Below are positions 31,001 through 38,601 of a stretch of 45,897 bases of DNA, piece after piece. The notes under the pieces were generated by a model. That model worked only from the letters and a program-made list of their open reading frames with translations, was not told the origin of the DNA and did not search any database. The position numbers and the translations under genes were made by a program. Numbering within the stretch: the first letter of the stretch is position 1; each line of letters starts with the position of its first letter. The DNA is from a virus: IMG/VR virus record IMGVR_UViG_3300042303_000215, positions 1 to 45,897 of that record; one strand, written 5' to 3'.

Positions 31001-33215
31001 GGAGCCCTCCACCAGTGGCCAGGGTGCCCAGTGCGCCACCGATTGCCTCGCGGCCGATACTGGCCCGTTCGGCCTTCTCCTGTGTGCCCGTCAGCTTGAT
31101 GAGCTGCTGGTCCAGCCGTTGCACTTGTGCCGTCGCCTTGGCGTAGGCCGGCGCTGCTGGGTTCACCGCGTTCTGGAGGGCCTGCCATGCCGACCGCTGG
31201 CGCTGCAGGCTGTTGATGCTGCCGTTGCTGGCCTTGGTGACGCGATCAATCGTCAGGAACAGCTCTGCCAGCGCGCCGCGAGTGCGCTGGGTGGCCTGGG
31301 CCTGCTGCTGCATGGCCTGCGCCGACCGGCTTGCCATCGCGGCACCGATGTCGTCGCGGGTGCCGGCAGTCTCAAAGTTTTGCAGTCTGGTACGGGCACC
31401 ACCACCAAGCCCAGCGGCATTGACGGTGCCCGCGAAGCTGGAACCACCAGCCGCAGGCAGCGCAAGCACGCGAGACGGCGCAAAGGCTTCGGCTGCACGA
31501 CGGCGGAGGTCTTCCTGCTCGGCGGCGACCATGGCCTGACGGCGACGATCAGTGGCGGACCGCTGCACCTGATTGATTCGCTCAGCAAAATTGAGCTCCT
31601 CGCGCGCGGCGTTGACTTTTTCCCGACCGGCCTGAACCTGGCGCTGCAGCGCATCAGCGACAGCATTTTGCCGTTGCCGCGCAGTCTCAATCAGCCCGTT
31701 TTTCTCGGCCTGGATCTTGGCGATCTCCCGCTCGGCACTCACCACGGCGTTGGCCGCCCGCCGCGCTTCCGCCGAATCTGCTGGCACCTCCCCCAGTCGC
31801 TGCAGGTTTTGATCTCGCAACTGCTGCTGAGCCTCTAGCCGGGCATTCGGCACCTTGTCGTAGATGCGCACCAGGTTTTGCAGCACCTTCTGTGCTTCAT
31901 CCGAAATCCCCCGGAATGAGCGCTCTAGATCCGCTTGCGCTTCATCCGCTTGACGGCTGAGCACCTGATACACGCCAGCAATCGCCAGCGATGCCACGCC
32001 AGCCGCTGCGGACGCTTCGGGGCCGATCGCGCTGATTGCTGTGCCGATCGCCTCGAACGGCGCAGACAGCGCAGCCAGCTTGGCCTGAGCACTGCTGAGC
32101 GATGCCGACCATTGCGCAACACCAGCAGCTGCAGCGGCTGCGGGATCAGCCAGTAGCCCGCCCAGTGGCTTCAGCACACCGGGCAACGCAGCCGCCTTCG
32201 CTGCAATCGCATCCAGGGTTCCGGCGATCGCCTGCGCACCGCCTGCGATTCCGCCCAGGCCTGATGCAACCCCAGCGCCAGCAGCACCAGCCACGCCGGT
32301 AGCTGCCAACCCTTCGCCGGTCAGCACCACCCGGCCCGCCATCGAGTTGGCCAGGTCGCGGCGCAGTTGCACGATGCTTTGAACAGCGCCCCCCACTCCG
32401 CTGGCGACATTGCCGGGGGTGATATTCAGCCCCTTACTCAGGTCCAGCCCAGCGGCCTTCTGGCGCAGGCTGTCGATCTCTCGGCCCAGTGTCTGGTACC
32501 CCTCTCCAGCAGTGGCCAAGGCGCCTTTCAGCTTGGCCATATGGCTCTGCTGCTGATTGGTCGTCTCCTGAGACACCTTGGCCAGCATCTTCAAGCCGCG
32601 AATGCCTGGCTCTGTTGCGGCGGTGGTGGCCTCCTTTGTGATTTCTTGCAGCCGTTTGATGTCTCGGCCTAGCTCCTGATAAGCCGCACCACCTAGTGCG
32701 GCCTGGCTACGCAAGTTCTTCAGTTCGTTGCCGAGCTGCTGAAGCGACCGCTCGCTGATACTGCTTGCCGCTGCCAGCTCAAGCTGTTTCTGGCGCGACC
32801 GCATGATGTCCGCATCGGTCGCCTTCAGCGACACCTGCAGCTCTCGAATGTTGTTGGAGGCGCTGACAGCTGAGCCGCTCAGACCGTCGAAAACGCCGAC
32901 TGACTGGCCGCGCAACTTCTGAACCGCGCCGCCCAGCATTGCGGTATCACCACCCATGCGCCGCATCTCGGCGGCACTGGCGCGAGTGCTGGATTGCAGG
33001 TTCTGCAGCGCTACTGCCTGAGCTTTAACCGTGGCAGCGGTCTTGCTCGCTTCCTGCGAAACCCGGTTCGACTCGTTTGCGGTCTGCTGCAGGCCGCTTC
33101 CCGCATTCTTTGATGCGCCTTCGACGTTCTGGAGACTATCTGTGAGCGCCTTGAACTCGTTGAGGCCTGAAACCTTGGCAACAATTCGGAGCGCCGTATC
33201 CATGTTAAGCGCCAT
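28035..33215 (-). CDS. H: Tail tape measure protein with M23-like peptidase domain
   Basis: 1726 residues, by far the longest gene, in the H position. It is mostly coiled coil, with hydrophobic segments (ALAGGLAFSGGAGGIVAGAG) and the TMP motif region (EASDGFSKLYAALRPTGITL, QEVEDAFVGFTAAARASGA). At ~1250-1350 lies an M23-type peptidase-like part (YGPRSLFGRSFHKGIDFGTP and a later RLLHLQ), likely to cut peptidoglycan at entry. Its length sets tail length; about 1726 residues would give a tail near 250 nm if the usual ~0.15 nm per residue holds. Start ATG 33215 has GAGGG upstream and overlaps the GT frame by 11 bases. Confidence 0.95.
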   Translation of the reverse strand: MALNMDTALRIVAKVSGLNEFKALTDSLQNVEGASKNAGSGLQQTANESNRVSQEASKTAATVKAQAVALQNLQSSTRASAAEMRRMGGDTAMLGGAVQKLRGQSVGVFDGLSGSAVSASNNIRELQVSLKATDADIMRSRQKQLELAAASSISERSLQQLGNELKNLRSQAALGGAAYQELGRDIKRLQEITKEATTAATEPGIRGLKMLAKVSQETTNQQQSHMAKLKGALATAGEGYQTLGREIDSLRQKAAGLDLSKGLNITPGNVASGVGGAVQSIVQLRRDLANSMAGRVVLTGEGLAATGVAGAAGAGVASGLGGIAGGAQAIAGTLDAIAAKAAALPGVLKPLGGLLADPAAAAAAGVAQWSASLSSAQAKLAALSAPFEAIGTAISAIGPEASAAAGVASLAIAGVYQVLSRQADEAQADLERSFRGISDEAQKVLQNLVRIYDKVPNARLEAQQQLRDQNLQRLGEVPADSAEARRAANAVVSAEREIAKIQAEKNGLIETARQRQNAVADALQRQVQAGREKVNAAREELNFAERINQVQRSATDRRRQAMVAAEQEDLRRRAAEAFAPSRVLALPAAGGSSFAGTVNAAGLGGGARTRLQNFETAGTRDDIGAAMASRSAQAMQQQAQATQRTRGALAELFLTIDRVTKASNGSINSLQRQRSAWQALQNAVNPAAPAYAKATAQVQRLDQQLIKLTGTQEKAERASIGREAIGGALGTLATGGGLQGAVGALAGGLAFSGGAGGIVAGAGVAAIGGAAALASRVGVEAETAQVRLKALTDQFGEYNQAQASAARIAATLRISQVEASDGFSKLYAALRPTGITLQEVEDAFVGFTAAARASGATAQESSFALQQLKQALGAGVLQGDELRSIREQAPAVGQAIAKEMGVTVGELKKLGEQGKITTDIVIRALAKLRGEKLGQLQEQFNTSAQAVKDLQVATQNFGLTVARVFGPSTVAAIRGVTAALEAANQTFGAMTGSQGAQQAIQDRLRARQQAERDTNARPFGLLDFGGRQQFFRQREEQLFQQFQQQRTTSPDAVSPTQQQARDAAAGERNAARARAAAEEGKKSAKEAKDSENDLAKIRLDSERRLAEFREQSIKRAGELEKDLARQRLDLERSTAEARRQIENQRRDAELETRRQQLSAAGLSTAGIDERRLINEERQRFTERQLQIEERATDRKVEIERAVEDYKVSVAEGIRDILVDASEKMAENMQRGAAMAGGVIARTGNTGQSTGPHLDARWSDGRRISAADADRYLSVNGRNPSSFGVTSGYGPRSLFGRSFHKGIDFGTPSGSGISLKGGASLLRDLGFTGAGGYAVEIDTPQGRMRLLHLQAGSAARPSGAPARASAAIATGPAPGMDRIEGARRDLMAALGQNTAAQTGANFGELIGGNSFISRITGDLDQQKASAKEQLADFQRMVELQRSGLSPEIAKQRVDLERMAEIESARLSERKKEIEDQLNITGLTAENRRLLEGQLATVQARLAAQPGIIDGLTAEQQQLERLQASYERNKQLADGVAGTIGGGLSSAMNVLIEGTDNWGNSLREIASGVLQDIAKQLVQILVVEQAISAIRGVIGSLLPVPGGGAGGGLNIADMQRYSNFATGGIMSPSGPLPLKTYARGGIANSPQLALFGEGSMNEAYVPLPDGRRIPVALQGGNSGATTNVVINVDASGTKASGDPGAGNALARDLAAVVDARLLHHKRPGGILA

Positions 33216-33540
33216 TGTTTGCCCTCAGTTCCAGCACGGTCGCTTCCATTACTCGGAGGTCCTCCAGCATTTCGCGGCCGTTGTCCACAGCGTAAAGATC
33301 AAACATTTTTCCGGGGCCCAGAAGGACGTTGTAATCCAGCCCCGAGATGCCGTCCATTGTGGTGCGCCATTGCGTTCCAAGGCGCAGCCACATCAACACG
33401 GTCTCCCAGTTCTCCGGGAACACCTCAAACTCAGTAGGGGCCTGCTCAGGAAGCTGCAGCCCGAGGGCGACCGCATCGCTCTGGGCCTGGTCGTCGTTAC
33501 CGGTGCCAGCCCAGAAGCGTGCGGCCTCTCTCAGTTTTTT
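33205..33540 (-). CDS. GT: Tail assembly chaperone T part, reached by -1 frameshift (GT)
   Basis: This frame has no good start of its own. It is open from the slippery site at 33534-33540 to the TAA at 33205 and, read from there, begins KKLREAARFWAGTG and continues FPENWETVLMWLRLG to LELRANNGA, 111 residues. In lambda-like phages a small share of ribosomes shift by -1 at the end of G and make the G-T fusion that coats the tape measure during tail assembly. Position before the tape measure and the heptamer A-AAA-AAC directly before the G stop fit that model exactly. An internal ATG at 33423 could start a short form, but the fusion is more likely. Confidence 0.85.
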   Translation of the reverse strand, partial: KKLREAARFWAGTGNDDQAQSDAVALGLQLPEQAPTEFEVFPENWETVLMWLRLGTQWRTTMDGISGLDYNVLLGPGKMFDLYAVDNGREMLEDLRVMEATVLELRANNGA

Positions 33541-33890
33541 CTTTTCGCTTTGCCGAGGCTGTCAAACCACGCATTCACGATCGCGGCAGCTACCAGCGGG
33601 ACCAGCAGCAGTTTGTCGCGGGTCTTCTCGCTGTAGGGAATTTCTACCCCCTTGTCATCGGTGATGCCAGCCCAGCCCACCAGGATCTCTTTGCAGAGGC
33701 TGTCGTCGTCGATGTCGCCTGTGGTGATCAGGTCGTGGATTTCACGGATCCGATCCTGCGGCAGTCGCTTAAATTGCGCGTCGAAAATCTGCTTGTCAAA
33801 CCGGCCGCCGTCAATCGGGAACTGAACAGGGACAGGCCAGTTGTAGGACGGGCTCTGAGACAGAACAAAAGCCATGGGGGGATTCACCAA
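33531..33890 (-). CDS. G: Tail assembly chaperone G
   Basis: 119 residues from GTG 33890 (AGGGG ~8 bases upstream), or 114 from ATG 33875, which has no good ribosome site. The body PIDGGRFDKQIFDAQFKRLP, IREIHDLITTGDIDD and LLLVPLVAAAIVNAWFDSLG is helical, as in G-type chaperones. It is the frequent product; the rare product is the GT fusion made at the heptamer at its last codons. G and GT bind the tape measure and recruit tail-tube subunits, and are not in the virion. Confidence 0.85.
   Translation of the reverse strand: MVNPPMAFVLSQSPSYNWPVPVQFPIDGGRFDKQIFDAQFKRLPQDRIREIHDLITTGDIDDDSLCKEILVGWAGITDDKGVEIPYSEKTRDKLLLVPLVAAAIVNAWFDSLGKAKRKN
33534..33540 (-). promoter_or_regulatory. Programmed -1 frameshift slippery heptamer
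   Basis: On the minus strand the codons AGA-AAA-AAC-TGA close the G frame, so the heptamer A-AAA-AAC lies in the correct X-XXY-YYZ phase, directly before the stop codon. Slipping by one base lets both tRNAs re-pair and continues as AAA-AAA-CTG-AGA into the T frame. Confidence 0.85.
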
Positions 33891-33900
33891 CGGTGCCCCT

Positions 33901-33939
33901 ACAAAGTAAAGAGCGCCTGCAGCAGTGCCGCAAGCGCTC
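33901..33939 (-). terminator. Intrinsic terminator between tail tube and chaperone genes
   Basis: On the minus strand GAGCGC (33934-33939) pairs with GCGCTC (33911-33916), with some further inner pairing, and is followed by TTTACTTTGT. It lies 26 bases after the stop codon of the tail-tube gene. A leaky terminator here would raise tail-tube over downstream gene expression. Confidence 0.55.
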
Positions 33940-33964
33940 GTATTGCCTCCCCAGGCTCTTCAGC

Positions 33965-35128
33965 CTATGCGTAGACCAGACGGAGTTCGTCGTTGCCGGT
34001 TGCAGAGGGAACCAGCGTGATGGGTACCCGCAGCATCTGGGTTCCGTTCAGGTCTTCATAGGCAGGAGCGCCGATCTTCACACGGTTGGAGTACAGACCC
34101 ACGATGTTGTTGGCGGCCGTGCCATGCAGGAACGACAGCTCACCCAGCAGGCTGTCGTTCAGCGCAGCAGTGAAGAAGTCCATCTGCGCCATCGTTGGTG
34201 CCTCGATCAGCACGTTGCCGGTGATGGCCCGATCAACAATGCTGACCTCCCTGCCACAGCCGATCCGCTCGCTGTAGTCGATCGTGTTGCCAATGTCCAG
34301 CGACACGCTCTGCAGGCAGCCGGAATAGCCCAGCAGCCGGAAGCCGCCAGAGTTGCCCTGCCTGAAAATGTTGGGCGTGGCCTGGTTGCCGTAGCTGGCT
34401 GTAGGCGGGATCACATCAGCCGGAGCCGAATAGAGCCCCGTCATCGTGAAGTTCAGCAGCGGCAGGCCGCCCACCTCAGCATTCAGCGAGAACGTGCCGC
34501 GGTTGCCCGGCGAGCGATGCACCACCGAGTCGATGTAGGTGTAGATCGTGACGCTGCCATACGCCCCAGACACCGGCGTGTAGGCGGTCTGCACGTCGAT
34601 GGAATAGACGCTGGTGGCCGAGGGTGTCACGGCGCCGCCCAGGGGCAGCAGGGTGGCCACCTTGGTGGCGCCCACGTAGTTGGTGATCAGCGCCACCGTG
34701 CCAGCGCCCACGCCGCCGGTGATGCGCAGGATCATGCCGTTGTAGGCCCCGTTGACGGCGCTTGCAGCAGCAGCCAGGGTGATGCTGTTTGCTGCGCCGG
34801 CGGTTGCAGTTCCGGTCACGACTGCCGCGGTCGTGGTGGCTGCGAATCCGCATGCCTGCAGCAGACGCCCAGGCCTCGGGGCAGCACCAACAACACCAGA
34901 GCCGGCCAGTTCAACGGCGAACTCGCAGCCGCTGCGAACGTTGGCCATGAACTGCTCACCCGCGCCGAGGTAGCCCCGCACCATCTCGCGCTGCACCGTG
35001 TCGCCCTGCATGGGCGTGGGGTTCAGGCTCTGCAGCAGGATGGCATCAGCGCCATCAGGCACAGGATCCAGACCGTACGTGGCCTCAGACTCGACAACAA
35101 TCCAGCGCTTGTTCGTTTGAAGGCCCAT
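33965..35128 (-). CDS. V: Major tail tube protein
   Basis: 387 residues. MGLQTNKRWIVVESEATYGL followed by a beta-rich body (GCEFAVELAGSGVVGAAPRP, TFSLNAEVGGLPLLNFTMTG) and a C-terminal LSFLHGTAANNIVGLYSNRV fits the tail-tube family. A middle stretch rich in A, G and T (~100-165) looks like an inserted Ig-like or loop domain, common in siphophage tube proteins. It polymerises into hexameric rings around the tape measure. A terminator-like hairpin directly after it fits the need for many copies. Confidence 0.88.
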   Translation of the reverse strand: MGLQTNKRWIVVESEATYGLDPVPDGADAILLQSLNPTPMQGDTVQREMVRGYLGAGEQFMANVRSGCEFAVELAGSGVVGAAPRPGRLLQACGFAATTTAAVVTGTATAGAANSITLAAAASAVNGAYNGMILRITGGVGAGTVALITNYVGATKVATLLPLGGAVTPSATSVYSIDVQTAYTPVSGAYGSVTIYTYIDSVVHRSPGNRGTFSLNAEVGGLPLLNFTMTGLYSAPADVIPPTASYGNQATPNIFRQGNSGGFRLLGYSGCLQSVSLDIGNTIDYSERIGCGREVSIVDRAITGNVLIEAPTMAQMDFFTAALNDSLLGELSFLHGTAANNIVGLYSNRVKIGAPAYEDLNGTQMLRVPITLVPSATGNDELRLVYA

Positions 35129-35292
35129 CAGACTTCCTCGGTTTTGGGTTTACGCTCGCCAGTGGCCATATCGAGCACGTAGTCACCGCCCAGGCCGGCA
35201 TAAGGGTCAGGCGCAGGGCACGCCACCGGTTTCGGTGCAGGGCACACCAAGGGAGCGGATTCCTCCGGTGTAGGGTCTGTGGTTCGAGCCAT
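35128..35292 (-). CDS. Small proline-rich protein before tail tube
   Basis: 54 residues from the ATG at 35290-35292. MARTTDPTPEESAPLV, two near-identical segments (VCPAPKP and ACPAPDP), then GLGGDYVLDMATGERKPK to the stop, which overlaps the tail-tube start as TGATG. The GGDYVLDxATGER ending is protein-like and recurs in small phage proteins. Function unknown; coupling to the tube gene suggests a tail assembly accessory. Confidence 0.65.
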   Translation of the reverse strand: MARTTDPTPEESAPLVCPAPKPVACPAPDPYAGLGGDYVLDMATGERKPKTEEV

Positions 35293-35328
35293 AGCGCTGG
35301 GTCGTATCCCTCAGGCTATGGACAGGCT

Positions 35329-35757
35329 TCAGACGCCCAGATCCTCAATACTGGTGCGGTACTGCACGCGGTAGGTGAGCACTTCCCACACCGCTGCAGA
35401 CTCGGCCCGCTCAAATTCTGGCGTGCGGTTCATTGGCCAGATGTCCATCACCAGGCCGCCCAGACTGCGATCCGCCATCAACAGGCTGTGGATCGACTGC
35501 ACCACTGGATCGGCAACCTGATCGGGGATTGCGCCGCGCGCGTAGACGGCGACCACCAGGGTCAGGGCGTGGTCGATCTTGCAGGTGCTGACTGGCTCAG
35601 GTGTGGCAGTGCTCGGGCCCGGCTCGATCACGACCGCCGGTGATTCGTTGCGGCTGAATGCTTCCTGCCTGGAGCGGTACACGCGACCCGTGGCGCCTGC
35701 GGTGGCGGCCAAGGTGGTGGCGACTGCGGCCAGGATCTGCTCGCGTTTGGTGGTCAT
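35329..35757 (-). CDS. Tail terminator-like protein
   Basis: 142 residues in the place of lambda gpU, just upstream of the tail-tube gene. It begins with a helix (TTKREQILAAVATTLAATAG), followed by strands (AVVIEPGPSTATPE, HALTLVVAVYARGAI), a helix VADPVVQSIHSLLM, and ends YRVQYRTSIEDLGV, the usual order of the tail-terminator fold. It would cap the finished tube and join it to the head. The start overlaps the previous stop as ATGA. Confidence 0.72.
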   Translation of the reverse strand: MTTKREQILAAVATTLAATAGATGRVYRSRQEAFSRNESPAVVIEPGPSTATPEPVSTCKIDHALTLVVAVYARGAIPDQVADPVVQSIHSLLMADRSLGGLVMDIWPMNRTPEFERAESAAVWEVLTYRVQYRTSIEDLGV

Positions 35758-36158
35758 TCCCAGGCCTCGTTCACATCAGGTGTTGCAGGATCATCGGCAA
35801 CAAACTGGCCTTGTGCGTCGCGGGCGCGGATGCGTTCGACTTCAGGCTCCGCCTGCGGCAGTAACGCCACTGCATCATCCCAAGGGATCACATCCACTTC
35901 AGCGAACAGTTCAGCAGGCAGCAGGGAAAACCCATCGGCGTAAAGCCCGCCAGGTCGTAGCTCAGTGAGCAGATCAGCGCACAGCATCCACTGGCCGTTC
36001 GTGAGCTGCACCGGAGCTGCGCGGTGGTGTGCATCGGGGCGCTGGGCCTGCGCGTCACGCAGCGCTTCGTAGGCAGCCTGGCCGAACACCAGTGCCATGG
36101 TCTTGGCCTCGGTGTAGGTAATGGTGGTCGCTTGCGGCAGTAGATCGGCGAGGGTCAT
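35754..36158 (-). CDS. Hypothetical protein of the head-tail region
   Basis: 134 residues. TEAKTMALVFGQAAYEALRD is helical, the middle has PVQLTNGQWMLCADLLTELR, and the end carries ERIRARDAQGQFVADDPATP, a phrase like the RDAQGRFVADDPATP tails of small phage structural proteins. No function is recognised. It is linked by ATGA to the adhesin-like gene before it and the terminator-like gene after it. Confidence 0.7.
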   Translation of the reverse strand: MTLADLLPQATTITYTEAKTMALVFGQAAYEALRDAQAQRPDAHHRAAPVQLTNGQWMLCADLLTELRPGGLYADGFSLLPAELFAEVDVIPWDDAVALLPQAEPEVERIRARDAQGQFVADDPATPDVNEAWE

Positions 36159-36991
36159 GGGATGGCTGCTCCGATGGCGTTGATCAGCGTCGTGACGCGG
36201 GCGTCGAGCAGGGCTAGGTTGAGGGATTCGCCGATGGAGTAGAAGGCGAGGCGGGATCTGGAATAGCGCTCGGCAACGTTGCTACCATTGTTTCTAGCGA
36301 ACACAAACGTGTTATCGGATGTTGGAGCTTGGCTGACCGTCAAGGGATTGTATGTAGTACCGCTATCACGATAAGTAAAAGAGTTGGCAAGACTTCTTGA
36401 ATAACCAAAAAAGCCAACAAGCGGAGGTTGCGGACCTAGATTCGATACAGTATTTGCGGTTGGCAGTACACCATGAGGCCCAAGGGCACCTGCTGGATAA
36501 GACCTAAAAAGCCCTTTTGCGCCTGAGTTGGCACTGCCGCTTGAAATATAGTAAGGAGCCGCGCCGGGATCTACGCTGTCAATAGCGGTAATTTGAACGC
36601 CCAAGTGGGCATTGTTCTGCGGATCAGCATTTCCCGCCCTATTACTATTTAAGTGTTTCGTACTCCCATCCCCCACCAGCCCCGTCTTCCGGTTGTAATC
36701 CCCAGCCACGAAGTTAAAATTCGTCGGCGCAGGGCCCACCAGTGGCCTCAGCGCCCCGCTCAACGTGCGAGCCCCAGCCAGGATGCAACAGGCTTTGATC
36801 GCGTTCCAGATCCCGTCAGCCTTGCAGCCCACCACAAAGGCGTTGATCGCATCCCTTACGCCAGTCTCAAGCGCTTGGCCGTCCGCCGTTTCAACAGCTG
36901 TGATGTACGCCTGTGCGTCAGGGTCATAGCCAGACGGTGCGGCCACGATGAGACTGCCCACAAAAGCTAGGTCAAACAGTCCAAGTGTCAT
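36155..36991 (-). CDS. Adhesin-like structural protein within the head-tail genes
   Basis: 278 residues. A first part (YITAVETADGQALETGVRDA, NAFVVGCKADGIWNAIKAC, ILAGARTLSGALRPLVGPAP) leads into a beta-rich, G/S/N/T-rich C-terminal domain with GLVGDGSTKHLNSNRAGN, near-end FYSIGESLNLALLDARV. I recall this two-part build from phage tail adhesin-like proteins, where the second part looks like a lectin or concanavalin-type jelly roll. The DNA for that part (about 36250-36700) is more AT-rich than its flanks. Its place between the 537-residue fibre and the tail terminator is unusual for a receptor-binding protein. Confidence 0.68.
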   Translation of the reverse strand: MTLGLFDLAFVGSLIVAAPSGYDPDAQAYITAVETADGQALETGVRDAINAFVVGCKADGIWNAIKACCILAGARTLSGALRPLVGPAPTNFNFVAGDYNRKTGLVGDGSTKHLNSNRAGNADPQNNAHLGVQITAIDSVDPGAAPYYISSGSANSGAKGLFRSYPAGALGPHGVLPTANTVSNLGPQPPLVGFFGYSRSLANSFTYRDSGTTYNPLTVSQAPTSDNTFVFARNNGSNVAERYSRSRLAFYSIGESLNLALLDARVTTLINAIGAAIP

Positions 36992-38601
36992 GGTTGCACC
37001 GAGTACGCGGCGATGCAGTCGGCATCGGTTGAGCCGAAGAATGTCAGGCTCAGCACCGCGCTCTTGTTGGCTGCTAGGCTTGTCGGCTTAGTGCTCACAA
37101 ACACCCAGTCATTCGGGAACGTGAGAGTCCTGCTGCTGGCGCCAGGGATCAGCCGGATCACCGTCCGCCGGCCATTGGCGTCGTTGCTGGTGGTGAACGT
37201 CACGTTGCCGGTGAGCGTGAGCGTCCGCACCTGGCCATCCAGCACCGCCATATCTAGATCGGTCGTGGCGCTGTAGGTCAGCGTTGAGAACCCAGTCGCG
37301 CCTTGAAGACCCGCCGTAGACGTGGAGACCAGAGGCAGGGTTGCATCCGCGCCCGTTGAGCTGCGCACCTCGCGGCTTGTAGCGTCGTAGCTCAGGTCGG
37401 TGGCAACGTTGACCTGGGCGTTAGCAGCAATCCCGTCGAGCTTGGTCTTATCTGCTGCGCTCATCGAACCGGCAGCGCTCGTTGTTGCTGCGCTAATGCC
37501 AATCTCCGGAGTCGCACCACCAGTGCTGGTGATTGGCGCTGAGCCGGTCACCCCCGTCACCGTGCCGTTTCCAGTGCCTGCACCGATCGTTGTCCGCGCT
37601 GCAGTCGCATCCGCCTGCGTCAGCAGTGACCGCCCGAACGTCGTCGTAGTCAGCGCTGCAATCGCCGTCAGATCAGAATCCAGCGGCTGATAGGTCGTCG
37701 CCGCTGTCGCCGCGCTTAGTGCCCCAGTGATCCGGCTGTCATCACCGGCCGCAACAGTTCCGACCGCTGTGCCAACGCTCAGGGTTGCAGCGCCGCCCAG
37801 GCCTAGCGTGGTGCGTTGCGCTGCGGCGTTTGCATCATCAAGCAGCGCCTTGCCTGCCGTCGTGATGTCGCCGCCCAGCTTCGCTGTGTTGACGGCGCCC
37901 GAATCAATCGTCCACGTGCTGCCTGAACCTGAAACGGTGATGTCGCCCTTGTCGCCATCGCTAATTCCGCCGCCACCCGTAGGTAGGTTCGTCAGCTGCG
38001 ATCCGTCAACCGCCGGCAGTCGCCCCGTCGTCGGATCCAGCCGCACCAGGTTGCCCGCTGCTGTGCCGTGGTCCAGCGTGGCGGCAGTGCCCAGCCCCGT
38101 GATCGTCCCGACCGCTTGCGTGCCGGTATGCGTCGAACGGTCCCGCAGCTGTGCGTCCGTCGCGTTCGCTGTGGCGCCCGTCGCGATCCCCGCCAGCTTC
38201 GTGGCAAACGTGCTTCCCGCCCACCAGGCGGCAGCAGCCTGAAACACCCGCTGCGGGGTATAGGCGCGGCGGCTGGTGGAGCTGCCGGCCTCAGCCTCAG
38301 CCTGGCTGACCGTCGCCGCGCTCCATTCCCGCGCGTCGCTCAGTGCTGCATTGCCGGGCTGGATCGCCGTAGCAGCCAGCGCACCCTGAGCAGCCGTTGC
38401 ATAGGCCGCATCGCCCTCAGCTGGCGTCAGGTACTGCGGATGCGGATCTGCAGCTGCAACGTGGGCGGATACAGCAGCGGTAGCAGCGCCTGAGGCCTCG
38501 CGCGCCTCGATCGCATCCTCCAGCTTGTCCAGGTTGCCGTCGTGCTCCTGGGCCGTCAGCGGGCTGCCCTTGATCAGTCGCCGGATCAGATTCAGGCTCA
38601 T
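36988..38601 (-). CDS. Fibre-like structural protein, possible head or neck fibre
   Basis: 537 residues. The motif DPHPQYLTPAEGDAAYATAA near 50 is a fibre-linker phrase found in many phage tail fibres. Long stretches of A, T, G repeats follow (TATTYQPLDSDLTAIAAL, SAAGSMSAADKTKLDGIAAN), the latter again a common fibre phrase, and a beta-rich end (TLTLTGNVTFTTSNDANGRR). It lies directly after the head-tail joining gene and far from the tail-tip fibres, so it may decorate the neck or capsid. It overlaps both neighbours by ATGA. Confidence 0.75.
   Translation of the reverse strand: MSLNLIRRLIKGSPLTAQEHDGNLDKLEDAIEAREASGAATAAVSAHVAAADPHPQYLTPAEGDAAYATAAQGALAATAIQPGNAALSDAREWSAATVSQAEAEAGSSTSRRAYTPQRVFQAAAAWWAGSTFATKLAGIATGATANATDAQLRDRSTHTGTQAVGTITGLGTAATLDHGTAAGNLVRLDPTTGRLPAVDGSQLTNLPTGGGGISDGDKGDITVSGSGSTWTIDSGAVNTAKLGGDITTAGKALLDDANAAAQRTTLGLGGAATLSVGTAVGTVAAGDDSRITGALSAATAATTYQPLDSDLTAIAALTTTTFGRSLLTQADATAARTTIGAGTGNGTVTGVTGSAPITSTGGATPEIGISAATTSAAGSMSAADKTKLDGIAANAQVNVATDLSYDATSREVRSSTGADATLPLVSTSTAGLQGATGFSTLTYSATTDLDMAVLDGQVRTLTLTGNVTFTTSNDANGRRTVIRLIPGASSRTLTFPNDWVFVSTKPTSLAANKSAVLSLTFFGSTDADCIAAYSVQP

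Noticed and set aside
33893-35182. 429-codon plus-strand frame antisense to the tail tube gene
   Set aside because: Composition rich in H, Q, R and G is the mirror of the tail-tube gene; no start signal or domain.
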